Position numbers and translations under genes: made by a program
The notes under the pieces: generated by a model
The model's input: only the letters and a program-made list of their open reading frames with translations
The model's database searches: none
What the model was told of the DNA's origin: nothing
Shown: piece by piece, positions 1 through 9,760 of the stretch
Position numbering within the stretch: position 1 is the first letter of the stretch
Layout of the letters: the number at the start of each line of letters is the position of its first letter
Assembly: GCA_019009955.1 (NCBI GenBank)
Contig: CM032231.1
Span: 112,649,501-112,713,500 of the forward strand
Reading direction: 5' to 3'
From: Riptortus pedestris
Taxonomy: Eukaryota; Arthropoda; Insecta; Hemiptera; Alydidae
DNA: 64,000 bases

Positions 1-29
1 AGAACAGTTAAGAATACATAAAATCTTAC

Positions 30-123
30 CAATTGCTCTAGAAACTGCAAGTTGGCCATTCACTCTCCATGTGCCCCAAAATACAACGGAGCCACCCATT
101 GCTTCGATTCTTTCTTTCTCTTC
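30..123 (-). CDS. PP2C-type protein phosphatase, exon with [17 protein letters not shown]
   Basis: Most 3' phosphatase exon in the window. On the minus strand an acceptor AG (124-125) precedes codons reading [11 protein letters not shown], then [17 protein letters not shown], the conserved PP2C segment before the metal-binding GD. The donor GT lies at 28-29 and splits the Gly codon (phase 1). Joined to the exon at 1052-1201 it gives [18 protein letters not shown], matching the family's PHKPxxxxEKxRIxALGG block. PP2C enzymes (PPM family) remove phosphate from Ser/Thr with two bound Mn/Mg ions. The sequence resembles PPM1E/PPM1F, which act on CaMK and PAK kinases; that assignment is inference. 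The remaining catalytic domain lies beyond the left edge. Confidence 0.9.
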
Positions 124-1051
124 CTAAACAAAAAAATAGTACTAAAGTTAAAAATGGCTAACAATTCATCAGTAGGTTTAGTTTAAGATATCAAAGAAGA
201 CTTTAAAGAGTACACTGTAATTTTAGAGGCAGAAATAATAGATCTCTCCAGAAAATGTTTAGCTAGTGTATAGAGTTACAAAAACAAAACAGTGTCGTCA
301 AATTCCTAGTGTCACCTAATGTCACCCAATTTGTTTTAAGAGGGTAAAATATCAACTTAGGATAAAGAATGAGGTATTTCCTTATTCCCAACAAGGAAGG
401 AAGTAAATTTGTTTTCTTGGATCTTATCATCAAGTAGTTTTTACTAACATGCTTAGATATAACAATTCATATCATCTTACATTCACTAACTTGGCTGAAA
501 CAATGTGAAACGGGTCGCAGTCTTTCCTAGTCAGGGAACCAAATAAGGATTTTATTCAGTGCGTTTGTCACTTAATTAATTCATATTGCCCATGTGGAAA
601 TAGAAGCTGTAACAATAGAACTACCAAGTGTATTAAAACCAAAGCCTTAATACGCTCGATATCAGCTTTGTACTTTGTAGTCAATAGTAGATAATAATTC
701 TGTTTGAAATTGAATTGTCATTAAAAGAGTGACTAGTGAAAAATCTGAAACATTTCACAAAGAAAAAAAAAATATACCCATCCTGTAAACATATTTAACC
801 TTTTGTTTTCCACCATATGGTAAGACAATAAACGATTCAAAATGAACATCAGAAAATATCACCAATCAAATTACTTCAGAGAGGAAAAAAGGTCAGTACA
901 CTAAAAAATACATTGTTAAATTTTCTGACAAAATAAAAGCAAAAAAAAAAAAACCCTAAGATTGAGGACCTTAAGAATATTCTTAGAGTGTAAAAACAAT
1001 GAAAGCTTAAATGTATTGTAAACATGTTAAAAAATAAAATAAAGCACTTAC
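124..1051 (-). other. PP2C intron
   Basis: AT-rich intron with good splice borders (donor gtaag at 1047-1051, acceptor ttag at 124-127). No coding similarity or recognised repeat was seen, apart from short A-runs (for example 763-771 and 940-954). Confidence 0.7.
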
Positions 1052-1201
1052 GAATTGTTCCGGGCGGTGTGGGTTTACAAGTTGTATATAATCTCTACCA
1101 TTTACAAGTATTGCCTGTGAGTCACCTAACCAAGCAACATACATTTTGCCTAAGTCGTGTCTAATTAAAATACAGACTGCAGTGGTCCCACTCTTTAATT
1201 T
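1052..1201 (-). CDS. PP2C-type protein phosphatase, exon with YVAWLGDSQ
   Basis: A 50-codon phase-0 exon on the minus strand between acceptor CAG (1202-1204) and donor gtaag (1047-1051). It reads KLKSGTTAVCIL, then MYVAWLGDSQAIL, and ends NPHRPEQF. The SGTTAV strand and the VAWLGDSQ strand are PP2C core motifs. 'VAWLGDSQ', rather than the more common 'ANVGDSR', is typical of the PPM1E/F/FEM-2 branch. The ATG-initiated version of this reading frame extends across the acceptor into the intron and is not the real start; the exon begins at 1201. Confidence 0.92.
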
Positions 1202-2399
1202 CTGAAAAATCAAACAAACAACAATTAAGAAATAACAAAATGAATTGCAGACAATGATAACAACATAACGTAATATATTTTGATATATTGAATGTATGTT
1301 ACATAAAGGGATGCTTAAATATTATAAAATTTATAGATCATTTTTATCAAATGTAAATGTTTAAATTAAATTAAAGTTTGAAATCTTTGAATATCCAGAG
1401 GAAGTTGTCACCTTAGGAATAAATAATACCTTTTAAATCATGTTATGGCTCATGAGCTTTAAAATGTTGGTAAATAAAATGATTTTTTTTGTTTTTAATA
1501 TAGTTACTTTCACTTTATTCAGCTAAAACCAATACAGATTTGGCTCCATACTAAAAAAAAAAAATGCTGTAAAAGTTTTGATCGTTCAAGGATAACTTCC
1601 TGCAAACATGACTGATGGTACCGAGTATAATTTGCCTTTTTTTGCAGTTACAAAACAACAGGTTTTTCAAATCATTTCTTGTTTATTATAGTTCACAAAC
1701 AAAAGACTTCTGTCATGAATAAATAAAAGGTGACAAGGAATTAGATTATTCTTCTATTGTAGGCAACTCTAAACTCCTAAGGCATATCAGTGGTTAAAAG
1801 AGGATGCAATTAAATTGGAATGGCAACATTTACAGGTCAATGCGGATCATAATGATAAAACGGTTTAAAATAGAATACTTATAATAAATATTTAAAAATA
1901 TATATTTCTATTAATAACAGACAGAATATATTATCAGCAAGTATCTGATTTATATTTATCCCCCAGCATAAGACTCGCACTCAAAAAAATAGGTCTAATT
2001 TTTTGTGAACATCAATTTATTTATTTTCGTCACAATAAAAAAAAATATATAATTTTTAAAACTGTATTATACACAAAATACCGGTACATATCTTGGCACC
2101 TATTTTACTGTTATTATTACTATGTTATGAATGGTGTATTCATCTGTGTAAATTGATCTGTATAGTGTAATATGAATATACAATAGCACTTAGAAATCCA
2201 CGTGTATCGCGCGCGCCCCCATAGATTTCATGTTGATTTTTTTTTTTTAAAAAAAAAGGTGTGAGTCATACTCGAGTAAGTACGGTAATATGTTAAATAT
2301 ATAATTTTTATATCAAACAACATTTGTTAGCCTCCCCCTTTATATACATATAGTTGGAAAGGATTTATACTATTAAAGTGATTAATTATATAAACTTAC
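1202..2399 (-). other. PP2C intron, with a possible small MITE
   Basis: AT-rich intron (donor gtaagt at 2394-2399). It contains a possible inverted-repeat element at 1968-2285, listed separately; otherwise no recognised features. Confidence 0.65.
1968..2285. mobile_element. possible MITE with imperfect terminal inverted repeats
   Basis: ATAAGACTCGCAC at 1968-1980 is nearly the reverse complement of GTGTGAGTCATA at 2259-2270. The right side continues with ACTCGAGTAAGTACGGTA. The A/T-rich interior has a GCGCGCGCC patch near 2211-2218. This resembles small non-autonomous DNA transposons, but no target duplication was identified and the class is not assigned. Confidence 0.35.
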
Positions 2400-2588
2400 T
2401 TCTTTGTTCGACTTGTCAATGAACCTCTCATCAGTCTTAATGAAAGCTTCTTTAAATGCAGCTTCTGGATTTGTAGGATAATACTGACTTTCGACCAGAT
2501 ACTGGTAAATATGGGAACAGGAATAAAGAGCTGCATCAGAACCAATATGCCCATCAAAAACTGCATAATAACTTGCGACTCCATAACC
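2400..2588 (-). CDS. PP2C-type protein phosphatase, exon with FDGHIGSDAA
   Basis: A 63-codon phase-0 exon: acceptor AG at 2589-2590, donor gtaagt at 2394-2399. It translates from GYGVASYYAVFDGHIGSDAA to FIDKSNKE. YYAVFDGH is the PP2C metal-binding motif; the Asp and following Gly carry the first metal site. Here the residue after His is Ile rather than the usual Gly (FDGHGG). Related branches also vary at this site, so activity need not be lost. An ATG-started frame over the same bases begins MESQVIMQFL; it is a shadow of this exon. The preceding exon ends LFGIE and the junction is in frame. Confidence 0.93.
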
Positions 2589-3161
2589 CTAAAAATAAAG
2601 AATATTTGTTTAAGAAAATTAATATCATTATAAAATTATTGAGGAATAATCAATAGCAATCATTATAATCTAATGAGAATGTTCCTTTCGAATAGACTCT
2701 GCCAACCAATGCCCTTTTAATTATTTCTTATATCAGGGTTCACAAGTTTCTATTTGAAGAAGAAACCCAAAGTGACAATAAAAAAAAAATTGAGTGCGGA
2801 ACAATAAGTACTCTACTGAAACGGATAATGAAGTAAAATTTGCCAATTAATAGTTCAGAATTGTGGACAAAAAAATATTCTTTTAATAAGATAATTATTT
2901 GTTTAATTATGAGCTGCATAATTCAAGTAAATTCCCACATATTGTTATGAAGACACCTCAAATATAATATGTCCCTCCAATAATAATAAAATGAGAAGTA
3001 AGAGATTAAAGTATAAGACTATTGCCCTCCAGACTAAAAGTGACATTACTAAGGAGAACTATTAAGAGGCAGATGTTTCAAAAGGCCTTTACATATGAAT
3101 TGAATATTCTTTTTTAGATCACTGGATTTCTTTATCATTTAAACGAACCAGAAATACAAAC
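2589..3161 (-). other. PP2C intron
   Basis: AT-rich intron of 573 bp between the RRTMED exon and the FDGH exon. The donor is a plain GT (gtttgt); the acceptor is ttag. No other feature was seen. Confidence 0.65.
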
Positions 3162-3370
3162 CTCAATTCCAAATAGTGCGTGGAGATCATGTATAACAAT
3201 ATGACAGTCTTCCATTGTCCTCCTGCCATTTTTGACTGCGGCTGCAGATACGGACGGACTCACAGGAGGTGGGGGTGGAAGACGGCTGACCTCAGAATTA
3301 TCACGATACCTTAAGCAAACTTCATTCAACTTCCTAATTGTGACTTGCATCAATTTCAATGTTTGATAGT
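3162..3370 (-). CDS. PP2C-type protein phosphatase, exon with RRTMED
   Basis: The most 5' phosphatase exon recognised. The acceptor CAG (3371-3373) follows a short pyrimidine tract, and the donor GT is at 3160-3161. The reading frame gives DYQTLKLMQVTIRKLNEV, a low-complexity linker RLPPPPPVSPSVSAAAV, and then KNGRRTMEDCHIVIHDLHAL ending FGIE. RRxMEDxH opens the catalytic domain in PP2C enzymes. The proline run looks like a linker between an N-terminal regulatory region and the catalytic domain, as in PPM1E/F-type proteins. The exon starts inside a codon, so at least one more exon lies upstream (higher coordinates). It was not found. Confidence 0.85.
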
Positions 3371-5540
3371 CTGAAACCAATTATATACATTAATGCCTAA
3401 TTTAATTACATAAATAAGAAATGTGCATTTAAAGTAATATTGAACATTTAGCTATTAATAAGAGTTCTCCCTTAAATGGTTTTGCTTCCTACTCATAGCA
3501 AATACAATTCAAAAATTATTTATTCTATAACTAAGCTTGATCTCAACGTGCTAATCGCATCTCACCACCATTATTACTTTCTTTTCGCTCCTTTGCCACC
3601 TGCCCATGCTATCAAATTTGGGATTTATGAAAGCAGTGTACATATGATATAATATTGAGCCCATAAACATATGGAAGAAAATTCTTCAAATACTGCCAAC
3701 AATTTGGCAGTATCTTTCTAATACGATTTTCAAAAGTAGAAGTATTTTTCTACTGAAACATAATAACTGAGGCACTTCAAAAGCCACAATAGTACTCAAA
3801 TAATAGGAATTTTGGCTATGGAAATAGATTAATTAATCTAAATTTTTTGAATTTGTCTAGCAATGGGCAAGACAAAAAATTGTAACAAACAAATGGATAG
3901 GTATAATGACAAAACTATAAAAGAGAGTGGTGTAACTATGAACATCCTTGTTCGGAAGCAATGGATGTTTCGAGTAGTTTATTGAATTTTAGAGATCACA
4001 GAAGTAGCTGGTCATTTTTACTTCTTTGTGTGAAATAAAGAGTATTATGATACCAACAATTTTGGTTTTCAGATTTCAATGGAAAAATATGTATTGAGAA
4101 TCTCTGAGCTCATTTTGACTAATTTTTCCATAATGTCTGCATGTATGTATGTTCATATCTCGAATAACTCAAAAATGACCAGTCTTACAAAGTTGAAATT
4201 TCATATTTAAGGTCATCACGTTGTGCAATCCTCTTCTTGATTAAAATTGACCAAAGGGGGAATATTTTTTATCTGAAATTTTGATGTTTCCTTAGCTACT
4301 ATGCCGTTGAAAAACTTTATCATAGGGGACCATTTCTAACACTGATATGAACAATTAGTATCACCAGCTTACCATCAAATGTTCATAATACTTAACCATA
4401 TGAGGATGTAATCAGTATTTCACGGATCATTTAGCAGAATGTTCTTTTAAAAATAAAATAACAAAATGTTTTTTATTCTAGATCTGGGCATTTGAAGAGA
4501 TTGGATCGAGTAGTGTGCAGTTAATAATATCAACTGAGATCATTATTTTTAAAATGGATTGAAACAGATTTAGACCATTATTACAAGAATCAATACTGCA
4601 AATACAAATGATTATCTGTGTACAAAGACAGTTATTATTGTAATTTTACTAAGCAAATTGACTAAACCAATGACTTTTTCAAGTAAGTTCATTTACAAAT
4701 GTATATATTGAAAGCTTGATAATTATTTTAAGATAATACTTAACTTAAACATTTCAGGATATTAAAATATCAATTTGAGCTCATTCTTTGTCTCAATACG
4801 AAGATAATCGTTATACCAAGGTTCTCACTATTTAAATAATATTAACATGAAGCCGAGAAAAAGGGCTTATATAAATGACACTACATGACTAAAAATAGAA
4901 AAAAAATTTTATATTTTCCAATCATGTAGTTGCTTTATTACTATATGTCTCTACATTGCGGAATAACAAAATTAGTCAATTCAAGTGTGAAATGTTGAAG
5001 GCTTAAAAGGATATAAAGCTAACATGCTGACTCATAGTGACTAACCATGACATCATCTTTCAGACCATTTTACGGCTAAGTTTCATGATGTTCTGCAATT
5101 TAAAGTTTTTAAGTACAGGCAGGGCAATTTGATACGTTTCCCTCCATTTTCAAATAAAGAACGATTCATCAAAATCTATAAATTTCTAATTGGGCTTCTT
5201 TTGTCTCATTAGTATGATAATTATATAAATATAGATTTTAATTTATAACATTGCTAATAAAAATTTGAATATTATGAGCAAATAAATTATCAGAAGCTTT
5301 TTTTTTTCTTTCTGTAAATCTATTCTAAAAATAGAATATCTCGAGATAAATTAACTGAGCACATTTAATTTGTGAAAGAAATTTATTGATGTTAGCATAA
5401 AATCATTTTTATATTTCCTGTAATGCTCAAATTATATCTTCACATAGAAGATACTGAAATATATGTTTTTTATCATGGTGACTAGAGGAAAATTTTCATT
5501 CACAGCTTTATTTATAAGCTAGATACTAATCCAACACATT
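3371..5540. other. AT-rich interval upstream of the recognised PP2C exons
   Basis: About 2.2 kb without a supportable exon, RNA or repeat. The first exons of the phosphatase or the last exons of the tetraspanin could lie here, but no frame showed a convincing motif. Confidence 0.5.
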
Positions 5541-5582
5541 AGTATTCAATGCCCCCCATTGCTCTTATATGGAAAGGACCTG

Positions 5583-6013
5583 GCCCCCCCCCCCCCCCAC
5601 CCCCCCCCCCCCCCACCCCCCCCCCCCCCCACCCCCCCCCCCCCCCACCCCCCCCCCCCCCCACCCCCCCCCCCCCCCACCCCCCCCCCCCCCCACCCCC
5701 CCCCCCCCCCACCCCCCCCCCCCCCCACCCCCCCCCCCCCCCACCCCCCCCCCCCCCCACCCCCCCCCCCCCCCACCCCCCCCCCCCCCCACCCCCCCCC
5801 CCCCCCACCCCCCCCCCCCCCCACCCCCCCCCCCCCCCACCCCCCCCCCCCCCCACCCCCCCCCCCCCCCACCCCCCCCCCCCCCCACCCCCCCCCCCCC
5901 CCACCCCCCCCCCCCCCCCCCCCCCCCCCCCCACCCCCCACCCCCCCCACCCCCCCCCCCCACCACCCCCCCCCCCCCCCACCCCCCCCCCCCCCCAGCC
6001 CCCCACCCCCCCC

Positions 6014-6045
<32 letters not shown>

Positions 6046-6082
6046 ACCCCCCCACCCCCCCACCCCCCCCCCCCCCCACCCA
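5583..6082. repeat. poly-C minisatellite with exact 16-bp period (C15A)n
   Basis: About 500 bp of almost pure C. From 5599 to 5903 an A occurs every 16 bases without exception (20 A's in 305 bp). After that the spacing becomes irregular (5933, 5940, 5949, 5962, 5965, 5981, 5997 and on to 6079). The complementary strand is (G15T)n, which could form stacked G-quadruplexes; the C strand could form i-motifs. Long open frames on both strands (Pro/His/Thr-rich or Gly/Trp/Val-rich) are by-products of the composition. It lies 153 bp from the end of the Penelope-like endonuclease frame. Confidence 0.95.
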
Positions 6083-6234
6083 ACCCTGTATGGATAAGAA
6101 GCAGTTTTTTAAAAGATTGAACACTATGTTGAATAACATTCACACACATTTATGATATTAGAATACAAAATTCAGTTATTGGTTTTATCATTGATTATTT
6201 AGAATAACATCTTTGGGAGGGGCGGGGGGTGTAT

Positions 6235-6771
6235 TTACTTAGTTTTTCTTAAAAAATATTTTTTAACTCTGGACTCTGGATTTGTGCTGGCTGGTGGAGG
6301 TCCATCGTCAACGGAAGGACCAAAAAGGTCAAACACCTCCACTCTTAATACTTCTTTTTTACAGGCAAAGTCCTCCAGCATGTCCATCCAGATCCATAAC
6401 TGCTCTACTATATCCATTTTCTTCCCTTTGCCAAGGTGGTCGAGCACCTCAAACTCAACGGCATTTGCTTCATGGCCTTCATTTATAATATGCTTACCTA
6501 CCTCTGATGTCTTGGTGGAAAGGTGCTCTTTTAATCTGCTCCTTAGCTTCCTTCCACTTTGCCCCACATATGAGCTTCCGCAAGTCAGGCAAGCAACCCA
6601 ATACACACCAGATCTATCCAGTGGATCGGCCACATCCTTAATCCTTGGGAGCATATGTTTTAGGGAGCTTAGACATAGGCAGTTCGAAGGCCAACCTTTT
6701 CCAGCATGCGTCCTATCTTCTCGGAAAATTTCCCTAGGTATGGGATGCTGAGTTGGCCCACAGGATTTCAA
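6235..6771 (-). pseudogene. Penelope-like element: linker and GIY-YIG endonuclease
   Basis: A 178-residue open frame on the minus strand, the C-terminal half of a Penelope-like retroelement protein. The GIY-YIG nuclease is clear: GVYWVACLTCG at residues 55-65, SSYVGQSGRKLRSRLKEH at 66-83, and a candidate catalytic Glu in DIVEQLWIW (about residue 123). The frame ends with VFDLFGPSVDDGPPPAS, then a Lys-rich tail. Residues 1-33 are probably out of frame: the other frame reads NPVGQLSIPYLGKFSEKIG, the normal linker of these proteins. The ORF is therefore joined to the reverse transcriptase by frameshifts and is not translatable as one protein. The nuclease nicks the target in Penelope-like retrotransposition. 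Confidence 0.85.
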
Positions 6772-6790
6772 GTCTCTCTCTCGCCTTCTT

Positions 6791-7294
6791 TCAACTCATC
6801 TCTTGGTCTATCTTTGTGAATCGGAGTTCCATGACTTTATCCATCATTCTCTCATCGTACCCATTGGCTGTTGTGATTAGTTTTATGTACTTAAACTCGT
6901 TTTGAAAATCCTCTTCTGCCAACGTGATACTCAGGAGTCGGTTTATCAAGTACGTGATGCCTGAAGTTTTATATTGAGGATGGTGGTAAGAATCAAAATG
7001 GATCATGATGGCAGTGGCAGTAGGCTTCCTATAAATGTTGAAGGAGTGAGACGGCCCTTTCCTTGAAATAACCAAATCCAGGAAACTCAACTTCCCCTCA
7101 CTCTCCATCTCCAAAGTAAACTTTAACTGCCTATGGCAACTGTTGACGTAGGTCATAAGACCCCTCATATCATTCTCCGCTCCCGAATAACTTATGATGA
7201 TGTCATCAACATAACGCCCCCAGAAATTGATATGATTTCGGTATGGGTTGCGATTAGACATCAAATATTTGTATTCCAAATAATCCATAAACAA
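6791..7294 (-). pseudogene. Penelope-like element: reverse transcriptase, C-terminal part
   Basis: Open frame of 167 residues with the catalytic motif GRYVDDIIISYSG (YVDD at residues 28-31), then FTLEMESEGKLSFLDLVISR, the thumb-proximal block of Penelope-like reverse transcriptases, and YRKPTATAIMIHFDSYHHPQ. It starts MDYLEYKYLM, which continues FVMGS of the upstream frame after loss of one base near 7300. It ends early: a 2-bp insertion near 6800 (CAAGAGATGAG here, CAAGATGAG in the inverted copy at 7817-8135) throws it into a stop. This element is decayed. Confidence 0.85.
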
Positions 7295-7815
7295 CTCCGC
7301 AGCTAGCGGATCCCATCACAAAATTGTTTTCCAGGGCATAAAAATGTCCCTGAAATTTGAAAAAATTTTGGCCTAAACATAACTGACGAAGATTTAGGAA
7401 CTCTTTGGCTATTACTGGGTTGAGTTTCTTTATTTTGAAAAACAAATCAAAAACCCTCACCACGTCCTTGGGGGGAATGTTAGAAAACATGTTCTGTGCG
7501 TCCAATGATGCCAAAAACCGGTTGGAGGGAAATTTGATGTTCAGATTATTAATTTTCTTAATCAAGTCGGAAGTGTTTTTCAAGGAAAAGCTGGGTTTGA
7601 AATCTACCAGGGTTTTAAATTTGTGCACTAGTTTTTTGGCTAATTTATCAGTGGAGGATGAAGCAAACGACACAATAGGTCTCATGAGAATATTGTCTTT
7701 ATGAGTTTTTGGTAGACAATAGAGAAGCGGGGGCAGGGGGTTCATTTGAATTAGTTGGTTTATTTCATACGGTTGGAAAATATGACATATGTTCTTAAGG
7801 GATTGCCTGCCGGTG
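7295..7815 (-). pseudogene. Penelope-like element: reverse transcriptase, N-terminal part, 5'-truncated
   Basis: On the minus strand the frame includes LPPLLYCLPKTHKDNILMRP, IVSFASSSTDKLAKKLVHKF and FLASLDAQNMFSNIPPKDVV. These match the Penelope-like YGLPKxHK and DVxxLFTNIP blocks; Asp of the LDAQ motif is the first catalytic aspartate. The last sense residues are NNFVMGS, after which the frame shifts. The longest open frame runs further up to 7949, but bases from about 7817 are the antisense of the inverted endonuclease fragment. The element therefore ends at about 7815 and lacks its 5' part. Confidence 0.8.
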
Positions 7816-7816
7816 T

Positions 7817-8390
7817 ATAAAGTCATGGAACGCCGATTCACAAAGATGGTCCAAGATGAGTTGAAAGAAGGCGAGAGAGAGACTCGAAATCCTGTGGGCC
7901 AACTCAGCATCCCATACCTAGGGAAATTTTCCGAGAAGATAGGACGCATGCTGGAAAAGGTTGGCCTTCGTACTGCCTAAGTCTAAGCTCCCTAAAACAT
8001 ATGCTTCCAAGGATTAAGGATGCGGCCGATCCACTGGATAGATCTGGTGTGTATCGGGTTGCTTGCCTGACTTGTGGAAGCTCATATGTGGGGCAAAATG
8101 GAAGGAAGCTGAGGAGCAGATTAAAAGAGCACCTTTATAAAAAGCGTTTTATATATTTGTTTGTTTTTTAAATGTTTTTAATATTCGACTACCTTTGTTG
8201 ACTTTTACATTAATTTATTTATTTATTCATATATATTACATGTTTTTGAAAGTATAAATGTTGTGTCACAGAGCACTGATGATGGGACGGTTCGCCCCGA
8301 AAGTACTTTGCCTGTAATAAAAAAGTATTAAGAGTGGAGGAGTTTGACCTTTTTGATCCTTCCGTTGAATATTTTTAATATTTTTTAAAT
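7817..8390 (+). mobile_element. second Penelope-like fragment, head-to-head with the first
   Basis: 7817-8135 on the plus strand is nearly identical to the minus-strand stretch at about 6505-6845. It reads KVMERRFTKMVQDELKEGER and PVGQLSIPYLGKFSEKIG, then CLTCGSSYVG. It keeps the frame where the other copy has a 2-bp insertion. Both copies share the same interruption just after GLRTA. 8136-8304 is unrelated to the endonuclease and AT-rich, ending in a CTGATGA...CGAAA block. From about 8305 homology resumes (ACTTTGCCTGTAA to GACCTTTTTGATCCTTCC). This is a rearranged 5'-truncated copy. Confidence 0.75.
8276..8302 (+). ncRNA. hammerhead-ribozyme-like core
   Basis: CTGATGA (8276-8282) is followed by a short hairpin (GGG-a-CG-gtt-CG-c-CCC) and CGAAA (8298-8302), then a potential stem GTACTTT/AAAGTAT. 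Penelope-like elements are known to carry hammerhead ribozymes. The first stem II pair would be T opposite C, and no stem I could be drawn, so activity is doubtful. Confidence 0.3.
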
Positions 8391-9580
8391 TTCATACAGT
8401 TTCTTTCAAAAATTACTATTAAGGAAAAAATCAAAGAATTAAGAAAAGTAAAGATAAAATTTTGGTTTATTTTCTGCATCTCCCTATTTGTTATCTCAGA
8501 ATATTGTTGTAAAAATGGTCTAATGTGTTCATGAAAAAAATGTTGATATGCTGAGATCCCATTCGTTTATTGTATTGCTATTTTTATTATTTTTAATTTT
8601 TGAGGGGGAAAAAATTGTAACTGTTATAAAGATGGGTATTAATGGTGGGTGTATGGATTAATGATACACAGTTTGGCCTTTAATAATCAAACGTTTTTAA
8701 AAATTGATTTATGAATTTTTACTAGTTTCAATAGATATAAAAGCTCATGATATGGAGAAACTGTTTCTTCTTTGAGTAATTAAACTATGAAAATTTAATT
8801 TTGGCAACTTTGCTACACGTAAAAAATCATATTAGGTATGTAAATAAAGCCTTGATTATTAGGCTGAAATATTATAGACTATCTAGTTTATTTGTTAAAT
8901 CTATGGCAACACTGTATTGAGTAATTCAGAAAATCTTATATTACCAGAAACTCGAGGAATGATATACTACCTATAATGAAAATGGGTCTCATTTTGGAAC
9001 CAAATAGAATTAAAATTTAGGTTTATTCTAATATCATTTAAGGTACACTATTTCAAAATATGAATGTTTTCTCAATGGTGGACCACTTGGAATAGTGAGC
9101 TAAATTTACTTCAGTTGATTAACCATGGAGCCAGAGGGTGACTCAAAATATTATGTAGAGCATAGAGTTGTTAATAAAAAAATATTTTCAACCTAAAATT
9201 TCCTGCTAGAAATATCATATCCGGCCCACATAAAACTTTTTGACTACAAAAGCTTTTGTTGCTTCAGAAAACAAAATAGTACAGAATTTGGTATTTGTAG
9301 TTATTCAGGTATGGATCTGTTGATCCTGTTCTTCTGGGTATCTCAACAATTAGGGTCCTATCTGATGTATTCATACTTGTCTTTTCTGTCCATGGAACTG
9401 GAGACAAGTACAAATGCATGGATGTGTGATAGAAAATACCTTGACACAGTCATTACCAAAAAACTAAATAAACATATGGATCTTGGAGGTCTACGAGAAC
9501 ATTTGTTTTCACTTGAATAGTTGTCTTTATGCTTAAATGATGTTTTAAAATTTTGTTATACCTGTTCATAAAATGAATTA
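8391..9580. other. AT-rich interval between Penelope fragment and tetraspanin exon
   Basis: No supportable feature. This is the expected place for the next tetraspanin exon (the Cys-Cys-Gly loop), but none was recognised. Confidence 0.5.
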
Positions 9581-9586
9581 ACTTAC

Positions 9587-9760
9587 ATATTTCTGGATTG
9601 CCTCCACGAACATTAAGTCTTCTTTACTTTCCTTTACAGCATTATTAAAGTTCCTATCAACTGTTTTCCTAAGAATATCTATTGTTTCTTCTTTCACCGC
9701 ATAAGTTAGAGCAGCCATTAAAGCAAGGCCTAAGGCCAATAGAACAATGAAAACTGCAAA
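9587..9760 (-). CDS. tetraspanin, exon 3: TM3 and start of large extracellular loop
   Basis: A 58-codon phase-0 exon: acceptor CAG at 9761-9763 behind a T-run, donor gtaagt at 9581-9586. It translates from FAVFIVLLALGLALMAALTY, a hydrophobic third membrane segment, into AVKEETIDILRKTVDRNFNN and FVEAIQKY. The second part is the charged helix that begins the large extracellular loop of tetraspanins. Joined after exon 2 it gives RRYRIIFAVFIVLL, the normal loop 2 to TM3 transition. The next exon should carry the Cys-Cys-Gly motif; it was not found. Tetraspanins organise membrane microdomains with integrins and other partners. The subfamily is not assigned. Confidence 0.85.

Noticed and set aside
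5539..6155. Six overlapping long open frames (Pro/His/Thr-rich or Gly/Trp-rich) as a repeat protein
   Set aside because: They exist in several frames on both strands because the DNA is nearly pure C with A; no start context, splice signals or family match.
6282..6751. Plus-strand frames of 68 and 155 residues
   Set aside because: Antisense of the Penelope-like endonuclease.
7789..7980. A separate small gene on the plus strand
   Set aside because: It is the linker part of the inverted Penelope fragment (KFSEKIGRMLEKVGLRT).
8915..8950. The Cys-Cys exon of the tetraspanin (minus strand reads ...QCCHRFNK)
   Set aside because: The frame meets a stop after a few codons, lacks the Gly of the motif and has a weak acceptor.
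9311..9520. A 69-residue plus-strand frame (MDLLILFFWVSQQLG...) as a small membrane protein
   Set aside because: No splice or promoter support and no family; compatible with chance in AT-rich DNA.
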